Source: an uncultured Bacteroidales bacterium
GTDB taxonomy: Bacteria > Bacteroidota > Bacteroidia > Bacteroidales > F082
NCBI GenBank assembly: GCA_900317055.1
Contig: ONFF01000001.1
Span: 263,823-327,822, forward strand
Direction: 5' to 3'
Length of the DNA: 64,000 nucleotides
Below, one piece after another: positions 53,427 through 60,890 of this stretch. The notes under the pieces are model-generated. The model was not told where the DNA came from. It did no database searches and worked only from the letters and a program-made list of their open reading frames with translations. Both the position numbers and the translations under genes were made by a program. Numbering within the stretch: position 1 is the first letter of the stretch; each line of letters opens with the position of its first letter.

Positions 53427-54422
53427 TCACTCCAAATGCGTAAACTTCTTCGACACCCAAAGTGCATGGCCGTGGAAGTCGATCAGGTAGAAGTCGCCAT
53501 CTTCGCCGAGGTATAAGAACCTTTCGCCCACTTTCGGGTGTCGGTTGCTGCCATCCCCCCATTTGAAGGTGTCGGAGCTCGTTGAAGGTCCCAATCTCAA
53601 ACGGAGTTCAGAGCCATCGATGACAACATAGACTTCTTCTTCAAATCCTCCTTCCTCGAACCATTCATCATCAGGTATCAAATACCTTTCTGCCGAATAT
53701 TCATATTCAGGGTAGTATGCCTTGAAAATGGTGCTAAGTCCTTGGTAGAAAGGATCAATGGTACCATCAGCCCAACGGCGCGCCCAAAAATGGAGGAAAC
53801 GATAACTGATGTTGGAAAAGACATAGCTGTCATCATCGAGCCTCAAGCGATTCAAATAAAAACCGGCATCATAATCATCAAATTCCCAGCCTTTTGTTTC
53901 GACCGATGTGTTGAAAATCCTTTCGCGTTCTTTTTGGCTATAGGTACCATCATAAAGTGCATCGTGGATCACCATCATAATATGCATCTGACGGTATAGG
54001 TAGTTATCGATGAGAGGCTTGCTCATCTTTACGAACTTTTTGTCGGATACCACTCTTTGTGCGAGACCGGCAAGGTATTCAATGGCCTCTGGGTTGTAGT
54101 GTCCAAAAGTTGCTTCGTTATTGAGGTCCCATTGACCGTCATGATGCGGTCCCGAAACATAAAGCGGGCAGGGAAGCATCTGTTGAAGTTCATTCAAGGA
54201 AATAAGCGAGGCCAAATGGCTTCCCGTGACGCGGATGCCACATTCAGGCCAATAGTCATACTCGTTAATTAAGGTGTGACGGGTCTTATCGAGGTTCATG
54301 GCAGCGTCCTTGAAACGCTGTGCATTATTGTCTCCGCCACTCATGAAGGCGCTGAATACTAAAGTTGATGCAAAGACCACAATGGCCTTTCCCATTTTTG
54401 AAAAGATAGAAAGTTTTTTCAT
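53427..54422 (-). CDS. Secreted protein with C-terminal SH3-like domain, unknown function
   Basis: 331 residues. Signal peptide (AIVVFASTLVFSAFMSGG). The body (about 35-260) is helical with many aromatic and charged residues (YRQMHIMMVIHDALYDGTY) and not recognised. The C-terminal 65 residues (YVVIDGSELRLRLGPST through HALWVSKKFTHLE) resemble bacterial SH3 domains that bind cell wall or protein ligands. Not a T9SS cargo. It has its own promoter and terminator. Confidence 0.65.
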   Translation of the reverse strand: MKKLSIFSKMGKAIVVFASTLVFSAFMSGGDNNAQRFKDAAMNLDKTRHTLINEYDYWPECGIRVTGSHLASLISLNELQQMLPCPLYVSGPHHDGQWDLNNEATFGHYNPEAIEYLAGLAQRVVSDKKFVKMSKPLIDNYLYRQMHIMMVIHDALYDGTYSQKERERIFNTSVETKGWEFDDYDAGFYLNRLRLDDDSYVFSNISYRFLHFWARRWADGTIDPFYQGLSTIFKAYYPEYEYSAERYLIPDDEWFEEGGFEEEVYVVIDGSELRLRLGPSTSSDTFKWGDGSNRHPKVGERFLYLGEDGDFYLIDFHGHALWVSKKFTHLE

Positions 54423-54444
54423 GATAATGAGGTTTTGAACGCCT

Positions 54445-54452
54445 CAAAAATA
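54445..54452 (-). promoter_or_regulatory. -7 element for the SH3-like protein gene
   Basis: TATTTTTG on the minus strand, 23 nt before the start codon at 54422. Confidence 0.5.
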
Positions 54453-54464
54453 CAACTTTTTTTG

Positions 54465-55484
54465 TCAGCTATGCGGTTGGGCAAGAAATCTTTTTCCTTG
54501 CCAAGTGTTCCGTTCTTCCATCCTTTTTTCTATGCGCGATAGCACCTCATCATAGCGCAGCTTCATCCAAGGTTCAGAAATGAGATAGCGTGGTGGCACC
54601 TCTCCGGCAAAACGCTCAATGACAATGTCAGGGTTGAGCCGTTCGGCAAAGTCGATGACAAAATCAATGTATTCCTCAAGGTCGAAGAGATGGAAATGCT
54701 CGGGGTGCTCAAGATATTCCTCAGCCATCGTGGTACCTTTGAAGATTTGCAGTTGGTGGAACTTGACGGTGGTCAAAGGCAGTTGTGAGATGATGTCGGC
54801 GGCATCGAGCATCATGGCTTTGGTTTCTCCAGGCAGACCGAAAATGAAATGGGCCCCACAAGGAATGCCGTATTCGGAAGTCATGCGGATGGCGCGTTCT
54901 GCCGTGGCGAAGTCGTGTCCTCGGTTGACGCGCTTCAAAGTCTCATCATAGACACTTTCCACGCCGTATTCCAACATGACATAATGGGTTTTATGTATCT
55001 CGTTGAGGTGCTGTAATAAAGCTTCATCAACCAAATCCGGTCTTGTCCCAATAACAATACCGACAATTTTTGGTGTTTCCAAGGCTTTTGAGGTCATGTC
55101 ATTCCTAGGCGGGAATTGCGGGAAGTGGGAATCTATGGCTTCAAAAGCCTGTTCGTAGATGCTTTTCAACTCCTCCAACGGCTTATAAGTGTTCGAAAAC
55201 GGCTGAAAATAAGCCAAATATTGGCTCGCCCGACGGTAACGCTTTCTATGAAACTCAATACCTTCCTCAATCTGTTGCTTTATACTCTTCTCGGGCCGAC
55301 AATATGAAGGGTTGAAAGCTTCATTACTGCAAAAAGTGCAACCACCAGTGCTGATTTTTCCATCGCGATTGGGGCAACTAAAGCCCGCGTCGATGCTGAT
55401 TTTCTGCACACGCCCACCAAACTGCTTCGTGAAGTAGTTGCTGTAGCTGTTGAAACGCCGTTTGTCGCCCCAAGTAAATAGCAT
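54465..55484 (-). CDS. YhcC-type radical SAM protein (TIGR01212)
   Basis: 339 residues. Begins MLFTWGDKRRFNSYSNYFTKQFGGRVQKI, the standard family start, so the ATG at 55484 is used; a GTG six codons upstream would add a charged stretch. The cluster motif CPNRDGKISTGGCTFC is spaced as in this family (Cys-x11-Cys-x2-Cys type). GLPGETKAMMLDAAD follows. The reaction is unknown; members are widespread. Confidence 0.87.
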   Translation of the reverse strand: MLFTWGDKRRFNSYSNYFTKQFGGRVQKISIDAGFSCPNRDGKISTGGCTFCSNEAFNPSYCRPEKSIKQQIEEGIEFHRKRYRRASQYLAYFQPFSNTYKPLEELKSIYEQAFEAIDSHFPQFPPRNDMTSKALETPKIVGIVIGTRPDLVDEALLQHLNEIHKTHYVMLEYGVESVYDETLKRVNRGHDFATAERAIRMTSEYGIPCGAHFIFGLPGETKAMMLDAADIISQLPLTTVKFHQLQIFKGTTMAEEYLEHPEHFHLFDLEEYIDFVIDFAERLNPDIVIERFAGEVPPRYLISEPWMKLRYDEVLSRIEKRMEERNTWQGKRFLAQPHS

Positions 55485-55501
55485 GGTCTCTTTTTTTGTC
55501 A

Positions 55502-55624
55502 CAAAACCTACAAAATTGTCAAAACTTATCGGGTGAGGCGGCTTCGCAACCGCGTCGCCGCCGGAAAGCCGCCGGTTGGCGTGCTTTTCTTTGCCTAAAC
55601 AAGAATTGTGTTTTGTAGGTTTTG
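55502..55624. repeat. Long inverted repeat between yhcC-like and cytochrome peroxidase genes
   Basis: CAAAACCTACAAAA (55502-55515) and TTTTGTAGGTTTTG (55611-55624) form perfect 14-bp arms around a GC-rich centre with further pairings (GGCGGCTT, GCCGCCGG, GCCGCCGG). It has the size and layout of a mobile-type small repeat but was seen only once here. Confidence 0.7.
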
Positions 55625-55639
55625 CATGTTTTGTGATAA

Positions 55640-56701
55640 TTATTTGTTTGGGTTATCGTAGTTTGGGTTATTCAAAAAAGTGTCATCCGTCAAGGTGCTC
55701 AAAAACGCCTTGAGTTGTGCTTTCTCCAAATCTGTGAGCTGCACGCCACCATCCATTACATGGTGCATCAGTGGGTTGATGTTCTCAGAGTCTTTCACGC
55801 CCTCGCTGTAGAAGTTGATGACCTCATCCAAGGTGGTGAAACGCCCGTCATGCATATAAGGTGCCGAAACGGCGATGTTGCGCAGGGTAGGGGCTTTGTA
55901 GGCACCTCTGTCCCAATGGCTTCCCGTGACGGTTGAGCGGTCTTCAGGGTCGTTGAACTCGTCATCCAAGCCATTGTTGTAGAACAAGTTGGTGGTCATC
56001 AGTGCCAGACCACCGCCACCATGGCAGTGGAAACAGTCGGCACCTTCCTCGGTGCAGAACAGTTCATAACCATCCAATTCATCTTCGGTAAGTTCTTCTT
56101 CGCCGCGCAGGTAACGGTCAAATTTACTGTCGGCAGAGACCAAACTCCGCACAAATTGTGCTATGGCTTTTTCGACATGGACAAAGGTGATCTCACGGCT
56201 TCCGAAGGCTTTCTCGAATAACTCGGGATAGTCATCGGTCTTTTGCAGGTATTTTACTACCTGGTTGGTGTCCGCATTGATTTCCACGGGACTGATAACT
56301 GCCGCCAAAACCATGTCTTCCAAGGTGGGCACGCCACCATTCCAGCCCAAGCCCGTGCGGTTCCAAGCCAAGTTAATCAAGGGCAGCATGGCATGATGGG
56401 TGTTGGTCGGAGCGCCGTATTCAAAGTTGTGTTCTTGATGGTGGCAGGAGGAACAGTTGCGGATGCCATCCGTTCCGTCGCGACCCGAAAGACGCGGGTC
56501 ATAAAACAGCTTTCTGCCCAACGCCACGCCTTCCTCGGTCATAGGATTGTCGGCAGGGATGTTGTTTTTTGAAGGGAAATATGAAGGTTGGTCAAGCTCG
56601 TATGGCGTTGGGGCATAATGGTTTTGCTCGGGTTTACAGGCCGACATAATCAATAGAAGCCCCATTGCCAATTTGCATATTTTTTTCATCCTTCTCGCCA
56701 T
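55640..56701 (-). CDS. Di-heme cytochrome c peroxidase/MauG-like lipoprotein
   Basis: 353 residues. Lipoprotein signal with lipobox MSAC (Cys22 region). Two c-type heme motifs, CSSCHH (about residue 83) and CFHCHG (about 222), and the family motif HDGRFTTLDEVINFYSEG near the C-terminus define the CcpA/MauG family. It lies 14 nt after an MbnP-like gene on the same strand. In methanotrophs the MauG-like MbnH converts a tryptophan in MbnP to kynurenine for copper binding; by analogy this enzyme may modify the adjacent lipoprotein, but ordinary peroxidase activity is equally possible. Confidence 0.85.
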   Translation of the reverse strand: MARRMKKICKLAMGLLLIMSACKPEQNHYAPTPYELDQPSYFPSKNNIPADNPMTEEGVALGRKLFYDPRLSGRDGTDGIRNCSSCHHQEHNFEYGAPTNTHHAMLPLINLAWNRTGLGWNGGVPTLEDMVLAAVISPVEINADTNQVVKYLQKTDDYPELFEKAFGSREITFVHVEKAIAQFVRSLVSADSKFDRYLRGEEELTEDELDGYELFCTEEGADCFHCHGGGGLALMTTNLFYNNGLDDEFNDPEDRSTVTGSHWDRGAYKAPTLRNIAVSAPYMHDGRFTTLDEVINFYSEGVKDSENINPLMHHVMDGGVQLTDLEKAQLKAFLSTLTDDTFLNNPNYDNPNK

Positions 56702-56710
56702 CTTTATCCC

Positions 56711-56759
56711 GAATCTTAAATCTTAAATCTTGAATCTTTGAATTTCGAATCCACAATTC
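56711..56759. repeat. Heptad-periodic array F
   Basis: Seven consecutive 7-nt units (GAATCTT, AAATCTT, AAATCTT, GAATCTT, TGAATTT, CGAATCC, ACAATTC) span the last codons of the MbnP-like gene and the gap to the peroxidase gene. The last residues SKFKDSRFKI of the MbnP-like protein are encoded by the array. Confidence 0.75.
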
Positions 56760-57651
56760 TTTCTTTCACTTTTTCCCAATTCCAAAATTGTGGTTTGGGC
56801 GTTGCCATTTGCATCACATTTTTGATTTTTTCTGCAAGTTTATTATCTTTTTTCATGTCTATATTGTTTTCATTTTCAGTAGGTTTCCCGATTCTAAACA
56901 CATCCTTTCCGTTTCCGTTGAGCAATCGTTGCGCGGTTTGGTTCTGCATGATGTGGCTCCCGAATTCGTTGAAGTCGATGGTATGTGGATTGCGGAACCA
57001 GTTGTCGATAACCATGGTCAAGTCAAGTTGGTTTTCAGCGTTGGCTTTGACGGTGAAATCTATGGACAACTCCACGATGAAGTAGTTTTGGTAGAATTCA
57101 GTGCAGTCTTCGTTCTGCCCGATGCCGAGGTGGATGGCTAATGGCGCAAGTCGTCCTTCATCGTTCAAATATTTCCCATTTAACTTCATATAATGGTAGC
57201 CTCCGCCTAGCATATCAGGCCAAAACATCTCCGACTCTGGTGGGTCGTTGAAGAGGCCTGTTTGGTTATCGGTTTCATCAAGACCGAAGGTGAAACGGAG
57301 CGCGGTGTAGTGGCCAATAGGCAGGGGCTGGGTATGCAATGTTTGCGATTCCGGGATGTTGGTGTCCATATAAAAAACACGGTTGATGCCTGCTGTGTCA
57401 AGGAGATTGCGTTGAAGGAGCGGAGTCCAGTTGCCTGCTTCGTTTTGTAGTTCCAAGTTGGAGAGGAACCATTGGACCTCAGTAACGAGGAAGGTATTGC
57501 CCGCTTCGTTGTTATAACATAAAGTGTCAGTGACCAACGGCATGTTATTGATTTCATAGCCGATGTTAATGTCGATTTCGGCCTTTTCGTTGCGCTTCGA
57601 GCAGGCTGCAGCTAGCAGGGCAAACAAAAATACCACTATTCTGGTTTTCAT
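56716..57651 (-). CDS. MbnP-like lipoprotein
   Basis: 311 residues. Lipoprotein signal MKTRIVVFLFALLAAAC (Cys17). Core contains FWPDMLGGGYHYMKLNGKY, matching the MbnP family signature with conserved Trp, and FGLDETDNQTG. MbnP proteins bind copper after a tryptophan is oxidised by a MauG-like partner; the partner gene follows 14 nt downstream. ATG at 57651 chosen from the signal peptide; the longer frame upstream is antisense to the Smr gene. The C-terminus has been rewritten by a heptad array. Copper binding is inference. Confidence 0.8.
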   Translation of the reverse strand: MKTRIVVFLFALLAAACSKRNEKAEIDINIGYEINNMPLVTDTLCYNNEAGNTFLVTEVQWFLSNLELQNEAGNWTPLLQRNLLDTAGINRVFYMDTNIPESQTLHTQPLPIGHYTALRFTFGLDETDNQTGLFNDPPESEMFWPDMLGGGYHYMKLNGKYLNDEGRLAPLAIHLGIGQNEDCTEFYQNYFIVELSIDFTVKANAENQLDLTMVIDNWFRNPHTIDFNEFGSHIMQNQTAQRLLNGNGKDVFRIGKPTENENNIDMKKDNKLAEKIKNVMQMATPKPQFWNWEKVKERIVDSKFKDSRFKI

Positions 57652-57731
57652 CTCCAATGTTTTTAACTCACTTCGTGTCGTTGAATCTTCGATTTCGGAT
57701 GCGAAAATACAAAAAATCTGCCAAAATTGTG

Positions 57732-57739
57732 TATTTTTG
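57732..57739 (+). promoter_or_regulatory. -7 element for the Smr protein gene
   Basis: TATTTTTG, 20 nt before the ATG at 57760. Confidence 0.55.
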
Positions 57740-57759
57740 CACCTCAAAACTGAAATACA

Positions 57760-58848
57760 ATGGCAGAATTCAAAATTGGCGATAAAGTGAACTTCCTTAG
57801 CACCGTCGGTGGAGGCAAGGTCACAAAAATCATAGACTCCCGTATGGTGATGGTCGAGGTGGAAGATGGCTTCGAAATTCCTACTTTGATTACGGATTTG
57901 GTACTCGATTATCGTTCCATGCCTGCCCCAAGCAAACAACAACAGACGGTTGAAAAAGTGCAGAAAGAGGTTCAGGGACAGGAACTTCTGAAGCAACAGC
58001 AGGCCGAAGAAGCAAGAAAGGGTGGTCTGCGCCGCTTTGCAAAAGAGGCTGAAAAGGAAGGCGTATATATGGCTTTCGTGCCACATGAGCAGCAATGGCT
58101 TCTCACGGGACCGCTCGATGTAGTACTTGTCAACCACACACCTTACGAGATGCTCTACACCTTCACCATCAAGGAGGAGGACAAGTTCGCCAATGTGGAC
58201 TTCGGCCAGGTGGACAAATACGAGAAAATTGTCATTGAGACCATCTCGCGCGACGATCTCGAGTATTGGCTCAACGGTGTTGTACAAGCCATATTGACTG
58301 CGGAAACATCTGATTGTGTGCTGCTTCCGCTGAATGCGCCATTCTCGCTGCGGCCTGGACGGTTCTACAAGGAAGGCAGCTATCTTCCTTCGGGCATCTT
58401 AGGAGAAAAGTCCGTAATGATTTGCCTCTCCGAGCTCATTGCTCTAAAGCACGGTGACAGCGATTTTACTAAGATTTTGAAGGAAGGTGTTGGCGCTCAA
58501 GCTCCCGCGAAGAATCTGGTGAAGCAAGAAGCACCCATCGACAAACACAAGGTCGCTCCAGGCGAAGCCATCGTTGATTTGCACATTGGTGAGTTGGTCG
58601 ACAACATTTTGGGTATGTCGAGCCACGATATGTTCAAGATACAGACTGACTACTTCAAGAAAATGCTCGACAGCGCGATTGCCGCCGACTACTCCAAGGT
58701 GACCTTTATTCACGGTGTGGGTAATGGCGTGCTGAAAAATGCCATCATCGAGGAATTGAAGAACTACAAAAACACCGAGAACCGCATGGCCAGCATTGCC
58801 AAATTCGGCGTAGGTGCCATCGATGTCATCATATCTGAAAAGAAATGA
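57760..58848 (+). CDS. DUF2027 protein with C-terminal Smr domain
   Basis: 362 residues. An N-terminal KOW-like segment (1-55), a glutamine-rich coiled segment (QQQTVEKVQKEVQGQELLK, about 63-90), a beta-rich DUF2027 middle, and a C-terminal Smr domain (about 265-362) with IVDLHIGELVDNI and FIHGVGNGVLKNAI, the DLH and HGxGxG motifs of Smr nucleases. Bacteroidota-specific architecture; a nucleic-acid endonuclease activity is a family-based inference. The last codon overlaps the next gene start (ATGA), so the two are translationally coupled. Confidence 0.87.
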   Translation: MAEFKIGDKVNFLSTVGGGKVTKIIDSRMVMVEVEDGFEIPTLITDLVLDYRSMPAPSKQQQTVEKVQKEVQGQELLKQQQAEEARKGGLRRFAKEAEKEGVYMAFVPHEQQWLLTGPLDVVLVNHTPYEMLYTFTIKEEDKFANVDFGQVDKYEKIVIETISRDDLEYWLNGVVQAILTAETSDCVLLPLNAPFSLRPGRFYKEGSYLPSGILGEKSVMICLSELIALKHGDSDFTKILKEGVGAQAPAKNLVKQEAPIDKHKVAPGEAIVDLHIGELVDNILGMSSHDMFKIQTDYFKKMLDSAIAADYSKVTFIHGVGNGVLKNAIIEELKNYKNTENRMASIAKFGVGAIDVIISEKK

Positions 58849-59213
58849 GGAAGTCCTTAGTAATAGGATTATTGTCGCTGGTACTTGCTTCCTGCGCGCC
58901 CAAGGATGATCCTTTCTTCGGGCGCTGGACGGTAGACAAGGTGAATGTAGATTTCGATGCTGACTGGGCAACGCCTGAGATGGTGCGACAATTTGGCTCT
59001 ATGGAAAAGGACAATGTCATCATGATCAGCAATGATTCCGTGTTGACATTGGTCATGGACGGCGATACAATGCAGGGCAAGTGCTCGTTGCAGGGTATCC
59101 GTATTATGGTTGACGGTGAGCCTTGGGGGTGGTTTGAGGAGGGTATAATAAAAACAGAGACCTCCACGCCAATGGGCAATGTGAAGACCTCTTATGTAAA
59201 ATCCAATCAGTGA
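58845..59213 (+). CDS. Small lipoprotein of unknown function
   Basis: 122 residues. Lipobox LASC after a hydrophobic signal (MRKSLVIGLLSLVLASC). The mature part (FFGRWTVDKVNV, then DSVLTLVMDGD and GWFEEGIIKTE) looks like the lipocalin-like DUF4923/DUF4488 beta-strand pattern, without a firm match. It overlaps the Smr gene by 4 nt. Its TGA is shared with the 3' end of the convergent tRNA gene. Confidence 0.75.
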   Translation: MRKSLVIGLLSLVLASCAPKDDPFFGRWTVDKVNVDFDADWATPEMVRQFGSMEKDNVIMISNDSVLTLVMDGDTMQGKCSLQGIRIMVDGEPWGWFEEGIIKTETSTPMGNVKTSYVKSNQ

Positions 59214-59282
59214 ACCCGCAGGGAATCGAACCCTGAGCTAAGGAACCGGAATCCTTTATTTTATCCATTAAACTACGGGTCC
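59211..59282 (-). tRNA. tRNA-Arg (anticodon CCG)
   Basis: 72 nt without encoded CCA. Acceptor stem GGACCCG pairs with CGGGTTC; anticodon stem AAGGA/TCCTT with loop TTCCGGT, so anticodon CCG reads CGG (Arg). T-arm has the GGTTCGATTCC signature and the discriminator is A. It lies on the minus strand, overlapping the stop codon of the lipoprotein gene by 3 nt. Confidence 0.93.
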
Positions 59283-59322
59283 TATTTTGGACTGCAAAGG
59301 TAGAAAGATTTTGGAAATTTTG

Positions 59323-59330
59323 TACCTTTG
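59323..59330 (+). promoter_or_regulatory. -7 element for the second YitT gene
   Basis: TACCTTTG, 57 nt before the ATG at 59387, inside the upstream flank of tRNA-Arg. Confidence 0.45.
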
Positions 59331-59386
59331 CCGCTTCAAAAAGCATATTTTTTAATGTAAATAATTGGATATAAATTGTTTAAGAC

Positions 59387-60331
59387 ATGAAAAGTGGAAA
59401 ACTGAAACAAGAAATTCTGGCCTATTTCTATTTGATTTTAGGATCGGCTCTTTTCGCTGTCGGCGATGTGATGTTCGTGAATCCCTATCACTTGGCTCCT
59501 GGAGGCGTTTACGGTCTTGCCAACGTGTTCAACGCCTTATGGGGGTGGAAGATTTCCGTGTCTGGCATTTGCATGGACATACCTTTGCTGATTATCGGCA
59601 CGATTATCTTGGGACCTAAATTCGGCATTAAGACCATTATCTCGGTGATCTTGATTCCCGTGTTTACTTATGTCCTTGAGACTTTCTGGGGCTATGCGCC
59701 TGTGATTCATGGTGGTGCAGTGGCGGCCGATACCCAGTCAGCACTCTATTACATCGCTAAGGACGGCTCACAGAGTTGGTTCATGCCCGACATGTTCTTG
59801 AATACTGTGGTTTCGGGCCTTATCTATGGCGTGGCTATCGGTGTCATTTTCCGTTCGGGTGCCACTTCGGGCGGTTCTGATATCATTTCCATGATTATTC
59901 ACAAATACACAAAAATCAGCCTTGGAACACTGGTGCTTATTGTCGACAGCATCATCTCGCTGACCACGCTGCTTGCCTTTGAAGATTTCCGTTTGCCCAT
60001 TTATTCCATCATCCTTATCTTCATCGAGAGCAAGATTATCGACTTGGTGGTGGAAGGCGTAAAGAGCTACAAGACAGCTTTTATCGTTACGGATAAGATT
60101 GAAGAGGTGCGCAACTTCATCATCAATAATTTGGATCGCAGCGGTACCGTTTTCGCGGGTAGCGGTCTCTATCAAGGTGCTGAACGAAAGATGATTTATG
60201 TCACCCTCAACCGTTCAGACTTGGTGAAATTGAAAGCCAACCTTCGTTTCCTCGACCCGAATGCTTTTGTTAATGTGATTGAAAGCAGCGAAATCATGGG
60301 CAATGGCTTCAAGGCACTGCCTACTGAATAG
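59387..60331 (+). CDS. YitT family membrane protein (second of two)
   Basis: 314 residues with about five membrane segments (VMFVNPYHLAPGGVYGLANV; RSGATSGGSDIISMIIHKY) and a C-terminal DUF2179 domain (TDKIEEVRNFIINNLDRSG through 310). Related in architecture to the gene at 12261 but quite different in sequence. Substrate unknown. Its last 11 nt overlap the convergent purN gene. Confidence 0.88.
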   Translation: MKSGKLKQEILAYFYLILGSALFAVGDVMFVNPYHLAPGGVYGLANVFNALWGWKISVSGICMDIPLLIIGTIILGPKFGIKTIISVILIPVFTYVLETFWGYAPVIHGGAVAADTQSALYYIAKDGSQSWFMPDMFLNTVVSGLIYGVAIGVIFRSGATSGGSDIISMIIHKYTKISLGTLVLIVDSIISLTTLLAFEDFRLPIYSIILIFIESKIIDLVVEGVKSYKTAFIVTDKIEEVRNFIINNLDRSGTVFAGSGLYQGAERKMIYVTLNRSDLVKLKANLRFLDPNAFVNVIESSEIMGNGFKALPTE

Positions 60332-60890
60332 CCTTTAGTACCTGCTCAATCGCCACAGGGAAATACGCCTGCTCCAGATGGTGGATTTTAGCCGCCAGGG
60401 AGTCAGGCGTTTCTTTCTCATCCAAGCTGACGCGGGCTTGCAGGATAATCTCACCGCTGTCGTAAATCTCGTTGACATAGTGGACAGTGATGCCAGATTG
60501 GGCTTCCTTGGCCGCCACTACGGCTTCATGCACATGCTCGCCATAGAAGCCTTTGCCGCCATATTTGGGCAAAAGGGCAGGGTGGATGTTGACAATCTTC
60601 TTCGGGAAAGCCTTGACCAAGTTCTCCGGAATCTTCCAAAGGAAACCTGCCAGCACGATGAGGTCGACATGAAGGTCTTGCAGTTCGTTGATGAAGGCCT
60701 CGCTTTTGAAGTCGTCCTTGGTGATCATGCGTAATGGAATCCTCAAATTCTTTGCGCGTTCAATGGAATAGGCCTTGGGATTGTTGCAAACCACATTGAC
60801 GATTTCAACATCTTTGTTGTCGGCAAAGTACTCGGCAATGCGCTGCAGGTTGGTGCCGTTGCCGCTGACGAATATGGATAGTCTTTTCAT
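60321..60890 (-). CDS. purN: Phosphoribosylglycinamide formyltransferase
   Basis: 189 residues, typical length. Transfers a formyl group from 10-formyl-THF in purine synthesis. VSGNGTNLQ binds the phosphate of the substrate; VNIHPALLPKYGGKGFYG carries the catalytic Asn-His; NEIYDSGEII supplies the Asp. Its ATG overlaps the upstream secreted-protein TGA (ATGA), so translation is coupled to an unrelated exported protein. Confidence 0.93.
   Translation of the reverse strand: MKRLSIFVSGNGTNLQRIAEYFADNKDVEIVNVVCNNPKAYSIERAKNLRIPLRMITKDDFKSEAFINELQDLHVDLIVLAGFLWKIPENLVKAFPKKIVNIHPALLPKYGGKGFYGEHVHEAVVAAKEAQSGITVHYVNEIYDSGEIILQARVSLDEKETPDSLAAKIHHLEQAYFPVAIEQVLKAIQ

Noticed and set aside
57652-58287. 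Longer N-terminus for the MbnP-like lipoprotein
   Set aside because: It would run antisense through the Smr gene; the lipoprotein signal begins at 57651.
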